64,000 nucleotides of DNA from a virus, in IMG/VR virus record IMGVR_UViG_3300009009_000011, positions 37,842-101,841 of that record. One strand, 5' to 3'. Positions 54,201 through 61,595 of this stretch are shown here, in pieces; the stretch's first letter is position 1, and each line of letters starts with the position of its first letter. The notes below the pieces were generated by a model, which was given only the letters and a program-made list of their open reading frames with translations, was not told the origin of the DNA and ran no database searches. The position numbers were made by a program, and so were the translations under genes.

Positions 54201-57200
54201 TAAATGCTTCATTTCATAGGATAAAGTCTGGTGAAGGCTCTAATGCTGGTATTAATATAACGTTTGATGACGCTGCACACTCTGAATTAAAACGTGGTAC
54301 TGCTCTAAGGTGGGCAGAATATATACTGTATGATAATAAAATTATTGAGGGTGTTAAAGAAGAAGATACTTCTGTAAGGGATAAGAAAGTAAATAAAGAT
54401 TTCTTTACAGAACTTGCATCAGATTATAGGGATGTAGTAGAAGGTTATTATAGAGAGGTCAGCAACAACGGGCGTAATGAGTTATCAGACACTGAATTAG
54501 AAGAGTTGTACACTAGGGTAGCTAGGGCTTTATCTAAGATGCATATTGATGTAAGTACCTCTGTATTACGTAGGTATACACATAATATCAATCCAGACAA
54601 CCAATTACAGGATAACTTAGAAGTTGCTATATCTAATATATTGGATATGCTATCCCCTGAAACTATAACAGAGGATGATAAACCAACAACCCCTATGGGT
54701 AACATACACTTCTTATCGTTGGCTACAGCTTATGCTGAAGTTAATACACACGAAGAAGCTGGTATGGTGCTAGGTCCACAAGGTGGGTCTTTTTACAGGT
54801 ATGCTAAACTTAATCATGCTACAGATATAGTTCGTAAAATAAAACGTGGTCCTAAGTGGGCACAAGATAAACTTTCCAGGCGTTATAATGGTCATTCAAG
54901 AATAATGAATTCATTTGTTCCTGGTGAAACAGTTAATGAAGAACAAGCAAAACTTAACAGAAGTAAGTTTAAATTAGTTACATTAGCTGCATTTAAATCT
55001 GGGGCAAGGGCGGATCGTGGTCGTGAATATTTGAAGATAAATACAATTGAAGATTATTTACTTAAGGCCAATTCTGTTCTTAAAGGCGGACTGTTACCAT
55101 TCCCTATTATAGCTAATAGGCAGACTTATTATTTTATGCAAGGTGTTAAGCTTGTAGGTATAAAGGATGCTGAAGGAGATATATTACATGTCATAAAGAG
55201 TTCCGATAAGGATGGCAATGTACAGTTTACAGACGAGGTGTTAGATTTATTCTATGGTTATTACTTAGATGAGAAAGATAGAATTGACAAAGCTGTAATT
55301 GAACGTAACGAATATGAGGCTGAGAATAAAAGGTTACAGGATCTTAAAAAACAACCAGGGGTAGACATAAAGAGTATAGATAAGCAGATAAGGGCTTTAA
55401 AACACAAGCTTATAGCTAATTATCATTATCGTGGTAACTATAATTTAAAGCAAGGCAACGCTTATTATTTTATACACTTTAAAGGCTTTGAAGGGCTACA
55501 AACCCCAGAGGAAGTTCGTACCAAGATAAATAACTTACTTAATGATAGGCTAAAGGATGATATAAGGTTCTTATATGATCAACAAATTATAGGGTCAAAT
55601 ACAGAAAAAGAGCGTAAAGAGTCTGGTGAATTGTTATTATACAACAAACTGTTTGATCAGAGTATGGTGGACAATCACAGGATGTTAGAAGAACAGCCAC
55701 ACAACTTTGCAATGTTATCTGTAATATCCAAAGTCATGGTTAATACTATGATGGGTATTGTGGAGTCTGAGAAAATGTTTCTTGGGGACCCTGCCTTATT
55801 TAAGCGTAATAAACGTGGTCAGGACCGGGCAATGGAAGGTAAACTTACAGACTCCGAGTTTGATGTATATGAAGATGTATACAAACGTTGGTTTGGTGTA
55901 GGTTCTACTGGTACAAGGTTAAGGGCTAAGTATAATGGTAGGGGTAATACATATAATGTTTCTGTATTCAACACACAGTCTTTTGAGTCAAAGTACTACC
56001 CAGAGTTTGTAGAGAAACACACAGGCTTGTATGAGAAACTTTTAAAAAACAGGTTATCAAAAGAAGAACTTGCAGATGGATCAAAGTTAAAAGATATACA
56101 AGAATTAGCAAAAACATTAGCAGAGAGTAGGCTTAGTAAGTTTAGAAAGGTTGATGCTACCGATGGTATGGCATTGATATCTCCTTATATGTATAAGCAG
56201 ATATTAGACCGTATGGGTATTTGGGGTAAGGATGCAAGGTTAGAAAGGGCTTATAATTTACTGCAGTCTGATAAAGAGTTAACTCCAGAAGAAATAATTG
56301 AGGCTAGCAATATTGTATTCAATCCTTTGAAGACAATGTATATGGGCAACCACAATTTTAATGGGGTTGATTTGCTTATTTACAACAAAATGGCTATGTT
56401 CACCTTGTTTAGGCAGCATGTTAAAGGCACACATCTAGAAAAGGTGTTGGACCGCATGGAGTCTAAAAAGGAATTTAAGAACTTAGAAAAGGTAGATGTA
56501 TATAACTTTAATAGTGCTGTCAAAGTAGGCGCATTGGCCGGTGTTGATTTATTTGAGAATGAAAATACTAGGAATAAAACAACAGACTTCTCTGAGTCTT
56601 TAGTATTCCAGCAGTCTTTTGACAATTTAAAACATCAGCAAGTTACAGATCCACACGATTCAGCTAGGCAGAACTTTGGTACAGCTGGTATCAAAATTGG
56701 TATGGCAGATATAGATATGAACTCTCCTTACGGTTCGTTTAAGACCGGTAGAGAGTTATTAGAAGCTATGTCAGAATCTAGGGTTGCTGCTAGTGATTTT
56801 GGTGTACACAAGGTTAATGCTAAGTTTGGTATAGTTAATGGTAAAGTATCACAGAAGGTCTTTACTAATACTTTACGTCAGGATGCAGAGTCTGCTAACA
56901 AATCGCAAGACGTTGTTGAATCGTTTAAGGTAGGGGCAGATGGTAAAAAGTATTTAGAACTAGACTCTTATCCTAACAGACGTTGGATATACTCTAGGAT
57001 AAAATCTCTTGTAGATGATGAGACGGTTACGTTATCTACACCAGGTAATCAGCTTTATCAGATGTCTGATTATGGCATGGGTACGCATAATTATAAATCT
57101 GATTTACAGATGACAAGGTCAAAAGCTGGTTCATCTACAGTATATGCTATGGAATGTAGGGTGTCAGCTCGGTTATTTAAGGCGTTTTTCCCTGCTGGGC

Positions 57201-60200
57201 ATGTTATTACACAAGAGGATTTACAGAAATTATTGGATGATGAAACTCTTATATTTGGGTACCGTGTACCTACACAAGGCCAGAACTCCATTGTTAAATT
57301 AAAGATAGTAGAGTTTCTGCCAGAACAAACCGGGGATATTATACAACTTCCTTTAGAGTTTACTGCACTTACTGGTTCTGACTTTGATATTGATAAATTA
57401 TTCGTAGCCATGTTTAATTATGAACATGAATATGATGGTGATGCATTTAAAGGGCTCAAGAAAGTTGCATTTAAAACAGATGAGAATAGTACTGCAGAAG
57501 AAAGGTATAAGGATAAAGTAATAGAGTTGTTTTCTGTGTATAGGCATAACCCAGACATGTTTGCTGGTGGGCTGCTGTCAAAATATTTTAAAGATTATGA
57601 TAACAAATTTAGGTTAAGTGATATAGAGTCTAAAATAGATTCTGTAAATGAAGAGTATGGGGAAGAGTTAGATTTATTGATGACTAGGCGTGAGTCTATG
57701 TTAGATAAACTTAGTAAGTCTAAAAATAAAGAGTACAATAAAGCTCTTGAAGATGATATAGCCACAGCTAATAGGCGGATAGAGGAGATACAGGAGATTG
57801 TATACAACATGCCTTTACAACGTAAGGTTGATAAGCAGTTAGAAGATGTGGATTATGAGATGTTGAAGGGCATTCTTATTAAGTCTGGTGTTTTACAGAA
57901 ATTAGAAGATTTTAAAAAGTTACCAATTTCATTCCAGAATACTAATGCCGCTTGTTGTAACAGGCTATTGGATTGTTTATTTACAGTGTTAAGTGATGAG
58001 AAACACTTCCTAAATATGACAACTCCTTTGGGGTCTTGCACAGATTTATTAGAAAACAAGTCTGCTTATTATGAGGAAGTTTATTCTAGGCAGAGTATTA
58101 GGAATGTACCTGCTCTGTTTACAACAACCCCGTCGTTTCAGGCACACACTAAGGAAAAATTTGCTGCATCCGTATTTGGTATAGCTCCGTATGCTTTAAA
58201 TAATAACAACCATTCATTAACTCAGATGGCAGATGTTTCCCTAAAATATGATATAGATTTAGGGTTTAATAAGAAAGGGGAAGTATCTTTAGCCAGAGTT
58301 ATGGGTGAAGATAACAGGGCTGTAACCTCGTGGATATCTGCTTTGATTGATATAAACGTGGACGGTGTTAATAAACCAACCGCAGCCCCGTTGAATATAA
58401 ATGAATCTACACACGATGTAGTGAACTTTTTAGTTCGTGCCGGTATTGGGGAACCTGTGTTTGATTTTATAGCACAGCCTGCCATAAGGAGCTATAGTTC
58501 TAATTTCTTTAAGTCTGCTACAGGTAGTAAACGTTTCAGTACTATTACGTCGATAGACTCTAAAGATCCTTTGGGGGATACTAGAGAAGAGTATGCAACT
58601 AATGCTGTTGATGGTGGCTTCTTTAAGAAAGAAGAATTAGAGTATGATATATTCTTAGAAAATTCGTTGATTCCATTAAGTGAACTTTTAAATGAGAGGT
58701 CTATACCTATTATGCGTGAAGATGCAAAAGCATTTAATAAAAGGTCTTTACGTACAAAGGGTTGGTATCAGCGTCAGTTATCTATATTGTGGCACTTAGG
58801 GGCTTTAAAAGAAGCCTCAGCCAAACTCAATGCATTTGTATTAGCCTGCAGGGTAGATACAAAAAAATATGGTTCAAAACCTACAGAAATATTACATTTC
58901 ATAAAATCTATACAGAATATTATAGACAGTGAAGATTTTACAAATGTTGAAAAAATACTAACAGCTAATCCTAATTATGAATACAAGGCTGGCGATACAT
59001 TTTTGCCTACACTCATAAGGAATAGTATGTTTAAGATATACGAAATATTAAAGTATGAAAGTTTATATTCGTCATATGGGTTTAGGAAGTTATTAGAGGA
59101 ATTAGTAACTGTTACCCCACAAGGAGAGTATAATAGAATGGGTTTATTAAATATGTTGTCAGAAGAACTGGTAACATTCTTTATGGGTAAGTTTTTTGCT
59201 GATCCTGTAAATGGTTTTGGTATGGATCATTCTAAATTAACTAAGTTATTATTCGAAAAACGTGGTAATAAGTTTTTTGAAATGTTAATTCAGTTAAAAA
59301 ATGGTACACACCCATTATCCAAAGAATTAGAGGGTAATGCTTTTATGGACTCTATAGTTGTAGACTTTTCCGATAATATACTTAAATTCAAGGATAATCG
59401 TGGCTCTGTTTATACATATATTAAAACGTTATATAGGTCATTGCGTGATGATTTAGAAAAGGATGAGCTGGTTGATTCGTTTAAACAGATAGTTTATAGT
59501 GATAAGAAAGAGCTGAGAGATCTTGGTATATATTTATATATGTATTCATTTTATACCTCTGCTTTTAGGGATAAGCGATTTTCTTATGCTTCGTGGATGC
59601 CTTTATCATTAAATAAAGAGCTTGAGTATGATGGTAGGGTTATTAGTTTAAATAATTTTGTTAGTGGTTTATTGAAAGAACTCAATGCACCAGATGGCTA
59701 TATTAAATATATCCAAGATGCTAAGAGAGATGTATTCTTAAATACTGCAGATACTTTCGCAACTGTCCCTAGTGTTGTGGACACCATTGTTGCAGAACGT
59801 TTTGTAACGAAGGATGATGAGCCTCTTATGATACGTTTGAGATATGAAGATATGCCTAAGAGTTTCTGGCTAGGTCGTAATGCAGATAAGAATCATGTGT
59901 TTATACCTTATGTAATAGACAGTTCTAATGATTTGTATGAGTATGTTGGTTATGACAGACATTCGTTAGATCCTTACTATGTTAACGTGCCATTTAAAGG
60001 GTTTGGTAATAAAGGTATTATGGCCCATGAGTATGGTATTAAGACTAAGAAGGGTGATATACGTTCTGTATTTGCAACAAATCATGCACAGAAGCTATTA
60101 CTTACCGTAGACCAAATGATCAATAAGGTATTAACAGATCCAAAACTTATGAGTGAATCTCAACGTAATTTGTTTAATGGTGTATCATTCGAGAATCAGA

Positions 60201-61594
60201 TAGTTAAAGACAAATCTAATCAACCGTCCTCATCTATTTGGAATAATGATGCAGCAATGACAGCCAGGGAAGAAGAGTCTGAGCTTAACGCACAAGCCGA
60301 AGTAGATGCTGAAAAGGCTGTTAAACAGCGTAGCTTAGCAACTGGTTATGATGATGAAGTTGAAGCATTAGATAGTAATATTAAACAGTCTGTGGACAAT
60401 AAAACAACAAGGGACCATCCCATATATATAGATGTTGATGGTTCAGCCAAAGGGGAAAATGGTATGGGCATTGGTGGTTACTCAAAGTTTGGTGACAAAG
60501 AGTACTACTTATATCGTAATGATGAGAAGATACGTTCTTCTATAGCCAAATTAGCAGAGAATGCTGGTGTTGAAGTGCCAGATAATATAAGTAACCCAAC
60601 TGCCGAGTTATACTCTGTTGTTACGGTTTTATATGCATTTAGGAACACTTCTGAGCACTTACACATACGTAATGACAATGAGATGTCTATGTTATTATTA
60701 AAAAATAACTTAGTTAATCTAAAGAATAAGCCGCAATACAATGCTAAAGAGCCTATTATAAAGATTTTAACAGACATGGCTAAAGAGTATATAACTAGTA
60801 TTGAAAATAACGGCGGCACTGTTAAATTTGAATGGGTTGAGAGTAAATCTACTCCTCAAAATAAGATAGCAGACGTTATAGCAAAGGGTAAACACAAGTT
60901 AATAAGTAAGGTTCAGAATGATTTCTCTACTGAACAGTGGGGTAAACCAACTAAGTTTGACATGAACAAATTGTCTCCGCCATCTCCCTTTAATGTCATA
61001 GAAAAGATTATATCTGGTGGTCAGACTGGTGCAGATGAAGCAGGTCTTGAAATAGCAGATGAAATGGGTCTTAAGTTTGGTGGTACTGCCGCTTATGGTT
61101 ACAATCAACAGCCAGAAAAGGGTAAAAATATACCAAATTATAAACTTCGTGATTACTATAGGCTAAAACAAGGTAAGAAAACCATTAGGATTGTCAAAGA
61201 TACTAATAAATATTGGGATGATTTTTACTCGGACAGGACGGCAGAGAATGTAAAAAATTCTAGTGGTACGGTTTGGTTTGGCCACATAACAGAAGATGAA
61301 AAGCGTGGGTATGGTCTTACAGAGAGGGCGACTAAAGCCAACGACAAACCTTTCTTAGTAAATCCAACAGAAAAAGAATTAGCAGACTGGATTGTAAAGA
61401 ATGATATACGTATATTAAATGTGGCTGGTAATAGGGAATATTTAAATGTTGGTGTCAAGAATAGGACTAAAAAGACTATACGTGAGGCATTAGAGCTACT
61501 TAGGAAACCTGCTGGTGGTGTAGAAGTTGTAAATGACTTGAATGCATCTGACGTTAAAGACGGTTCTGAAACAACTAAAAAGTGTAGGGGGTAA
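48209..61594 (+). CDS. giant virion RNA polymerase polyprotein with RNase H and SLOG domains (4461 aa)
   Basis: The packaged multi-domain protein of a crAss-like phage, expected to enter the cell with DNA and transcribe early genes. Domains by sight: 1-560 helical, with hydrophobic Gly/Ala stretches (about 190-220, 440-460) for envelope passage; 790-850 a small beta domain; HEGFH at 1622-1626 followed by a distal Glu-rich helix (zincin-like peptidase); about 2500-3400 the RNA polymerase, with GYRVPTQGQ (3017-3025) leading to the metal-binding loop D3058-F-D-I-D3062, the DFDID signature of crAss-like polymerases; 4072-4220 an RNase H fold with Asp4075, Asp4077, Glu4133 and a later NKIADVIAKG Asp; 4262-4440 a YpsA/SLOG-like domain starting IISGGQTGADEAG (Gly4270, Gly4271). 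Described phi14:2 gp66 is roughly half this length, so extra domains appear fused here. The frame is intact over 13 kb without TAG or TGA reassignment. Confidence 0.85.
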   Translation: MNNNILKSPQGEILNDTPLGTEPINSMTGLEEGPKFKIDVDKFKNAGALSRQELIGRIHTDDVEIPKAVYRILDDMYHPEFDPEYNAILLSREQTNAGKFVAALNQAVVGEMFAGTLEGLSYLVDLPMMVDLAEGTEQEFGNALTDFAKGIKGWTREATPVFTDPTAPKFNPTSWEWWMSNAPSIASSISLALPAVGGMKALSAVGKLVGMTGKAGKYSKLFSTATGQAIMSRHMESLMEASGDHQQNIEIAKQKLYQKYANQIDSEIKLLPVFTPVDPELGPKPGQYTQEQYQKDLNRIKNKWESVVSEEASKIAAVSASNTYAKNWVMLLQDIPEYMLLGRLIKPGVKGIAKEAVENSAEVAKRVGMDMPKFYASKVAKQIGNMAGEGLVEENYQFLVNKQSANMIANLDNPEKKNSLVSVLGDEYDNGELWTNIFFGALGAGAMQATMAGLNAKAFSEAAKTKIKNINTWSTLMYKLKSDYVAAEELGDEALKEAAIQNFVAATGLKSIELGNKEHLLNMIDALASGDENVLLNYEMESGTRSFMKGHNEIATDLKKSIESIDKKYKDAMLEVVGKGVEENKARPIARSIAHANHMLEFLNGKQKQAQENLKGLQVLGYNTPTPENEQLSIEGQQIFAARHEKDVLNKRISQLDKRAANNRATEAEKNSLGKIKQGLQKRVKEISDEAKELGKSPNVSEDQRVVDKKLLGTEKKSGVISQSDVSNYLNAQEALESYNVGIEEFKDQLEQARLTADELGKKKPDSKPTTPSKPTTEDDGKVFKGSVVSYKDPETGEDRLGVVDEVEYATKDSKGQDIVPKLESADNFYTVTSLDERDKGKQVHLSGLSIKPVSPETVKEIDNGLAEDDTDDWDAYVKSTVFGAISIKDAHRRKTNTHKSPSQESEKGLMEFVSWAHYEDVTDEEAKELVNNGQTPKLIIRNEGFNKFISNPENQKYLDNATAEFSIDVENKDFKAKLKEWKSEKGLHKNLPKGYVELIEEFLKGKKQLSAENLKVLSSIPSFYGELPISVRLTINGKPFTEGLYLHTLSKTLGSLTNKDVYKAYKDMRLAIVKHLIKGDKIYTKGLSTNRGNPLNIDKSNSVDSRKRNVAETLKTPVNELELYVLKSSTKLSKQIRSAKTPDEKVTDEYENPRLVKSAEETVVMDFNSSSTGSVFAKTSLTVNGKPFAVKLNKSFVSRDHAFLLFHAFSNLAKSEVRGLGKIVPRTDEKSGKDDIGYYNTPLGSTKEDKEGENVIDNISAGELLDLLVVHGEELTNPDSERYSGVNEYKRMSERHRFALKNKRLFLKRGYDDKGNINAVYLCYGVSVEPHPINTSTPGTTKLVDYNVIDLTSPVGNSKDGIAYQSSVESFVDWVSGKYDLKTKKLISAPNKTYAVHLEHKRIGQKLNGSFLQGRSFRLGKKGLKVQVKDVMYKGFDYTSTSEILRKPGESYVEFLVNNGFVTTDLEAKDGLLFDTPFVKLGLDRTASNFGIIVGEPDKAETKVASTEVTEETDKNVTVTEEVKVDKPKATKKVKGKKSVSDVMNKGQVHLRERKISVRKPYDKQDLEKELSWVRKKLNIKDVEVEKRLSNMMLHGKRAWAIYSSEAIKLYELAESGTIYHEGFHRVSLGYFTKQEREAIYRSARQLYRMSKEEFTDNQVEEKLAEEFRDFVLMKGKESQPSIIKRIFQEIVDFIKAVFYRVAGKGLTHSDIERLFNQIYSGRYRFSNIRSENLGVEPRLRELMGLQFDTISSYKDITDITKYLSCRLFAANKISDLSKVRKIKWQPLINDLNNTISELQSIIEDEETSEAERNVALKSQSLLKDVLGEKGENGEYSKFNSFKYYISKFLRSNGIIHRERDTDNDEFFDSDDFFASLDSEEKSVRLGSFGDVDYFKPLKENALANVKFVINTLHESDDINESTGLVGFVNGNKVWAKLLNDIIKYDDVYEMIDEIKAVGEREEYYPYIELASYLEKSSESFRTQFQTTFEAHRHEFINASFHRIKSGEGSNAGINITFDDAAHSELKRGTALRWAEYILYDNKIIEGVKEEDTSVRDKKVNKDFFTELASDYRDVVEGYYREVSNNGRNELSDTELEELYTRVARALSKMHIDVSTSVLRRYTHNINPDNQLQDNLEVAISNILDMLSPETITEDDKPTTPMGNIHFLSLATAYAEVNTHEEAGMVLGPQGGSFYRYAKLNHATDIVRKIKRGPKWAQDKLSRRYNGHSRIMNSFVPGETVNEEQAKLNRSKFKLVTLAAFKSGARADRGREYLKINTIEDYLLKANSVLKGGLLPFPIIANRQTYYFMQGVKLVGIKDAEGDILHVIKSSDKDGNVQFTDEVLDLFYGYYLDEKDRIDKAVIERNEYEAENKRLQDLKKQPGVDIKSIDKQIRALKHKLIANYHYRGNYNLKQGNAYYFIHFKGFEGLQTPEEVRTKINNLLNDRLKDDIRFLYDQQIIGSNTEKERKESGELLLYNKLFDQSMVDNHRMLEEQPHNFAMLSVISKVMVNTMMGIVESEKMFLGDPALFKRNKRGQDRAMEGKLTDSEFDVYEDVYKRWFGVGSTGTRLRAKYNGRGNTYNVSVFNTQSFESKYYPEFVEKHTGLYEKLLKNRLSKEELADGSKLKDIQELAKTLAESRLSKFRKVDATDGMALISPYMYKQILDRMGIWGKDARLERAYNLLQSDKELTPEEIIEASNIVFNPLKTMYMGNHNFNGVDLLIYNKMAMFTLFRQHVKGTHLEKVLDRMESKKEFKNLEKVDVYNFNSAVKVGALAGVDLFENENTRNKTTDFSESLVFQQSFDNLKHQQVTDPHDSARQNFGTAGIKIGMADIDMNSPYGSFKTGRELLEAMSESRVAASDFGVHKVNAKFGIVNGKVSQKVFTNTLRQDAESANKSQDVVESFKVGADGKKYLELDSYPNRRWIYSRIKSLVDDETVTLSTPGNQLYQMSDYGMGTHNYKSDLQMTRSKAGSSTVYAMECRVSARLFKAFFPAGHVITQEDLQKLLDDETLIFGYRVPTQGQNSIVKLKIVEFLPEQTGDIIQLPLEFTALTGSDFDIDKLFVAMFNYEHEYDGDAFKGLKKVAFKTDENSTAEERYKDKVIELFSVYRHNPDMFAGGLLSKYFKDYDNKFRLSDIESKIDSVNEEYGEELDLLMTRRESMLDKLSKSKNKEYNKALEDDIATANRRIEEIQEIVYNMPLQRKVDKQLEDVDYEMLKGILIKSGVLQKLEDFKKLPISFQNTNAACCNRLLDCLFTVLSDEKHFLNMTTPLGSCTDLLENKSAYYEEVYSRQSIRNVPALFTTTPSFQAHTKEKFAASVFGIAPYALNNNNHSLTQMADVSLKYDIDLGFNKKGEVSLARVMGEDNRAVTSWISALIDINVDGVNKPTAAPLNINESTHDVVNFLVRAGIGEPVFDFIAQPAIRSYSSNFFKSATGSKRFSTITSIDSKDPLGDTREEYATNAVDGGFFKKEELEYDIFLENSLIPLSELLNERSIPIMREDAKAFNKRSLRTKGWYQRQLSILWHLGALKEASAKLNAFVLACRVDTKKYGSKPTEILHFIKSIQNIIDSEDFTNVEKILTANPNYEYKAGDTFLPTLIRNSMFKIYEILKYESLYSSYGFRKLLEELVTVTPQGEYNRMGLLNMLSEELVTFFMGKFFADPVNGFGMDHSKLTKLLFEKRGNKFFEMLIQLKNGTHPLSKELEGNAFMDSIVVDFSDNILKFKDNRGSVYTYIKTLYRSLRDDLEKDELVDSFKQIVYSDKKELRDLGIYLYMYSFYTSAFRDKRFSYASWMPLSLNKELEYDGRVISLNNFVSGLLKELNAPDGYIKYIQDAKRDVFLNTADTFATVPSVVDTIVAERFVTKDDEPLMIRLRYEDMPKSFWLGRNADKNHVFIPYVIDSSNDLYEYVGYDRHSLDPYYVNVPFKGFGNKGIMAHEYGIKTKKGDIRSVFATNHAQKLLLTVDQMINKVLTDPKLMSESQRNLFNGVSFENQIVKDKSNQPSSSIWNNDAAMTAREEESELNAQAEVDAEKAVKQRSLATGYDDEVEALDSNIKQSVDNKTTRDHPIYIDVDGSAKGENGMGIGGYSKFGDKEYYLYRNDEKIRSSIAKLAENAGVEVPDNISNPTAELYSVVTVLYAFRNTSEHLHIRNDNEMSMLLLKNNLVNLKNKPQYNAKEPIIKILTDMAKEYITSIENNGGTVKFEWVESKSTPQNKIADVIAKGKHKLISKVQNDFSTEQWGKPTKFDMNKLSPPSPFNVIEKIISGGQTGADEAGLEIADEMGLKFGGTAAYGYNQQPEKGKNIPNYKLRDYYRLKQGKKTIRIVKDTNKYWDDFYSDRTAENVKNSSGTVWFGHITEDEKRGYGLTERATKANDKPFLVNPTEKELADWIVKNDIRILNVAGNREYLNVGVKNRTKKTIREALELLRKPAGGVEVVNDLNASDVKDGSETTKKCRG

Positions 61595-61595
61595 T

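Noticed and set aside
48209-61594. Reassignment of TAG or TGA to an amino acid in late genes
   Set aside because: The 13-kb frame and all other long genes are open in the standard code, and both codons are used as stops.
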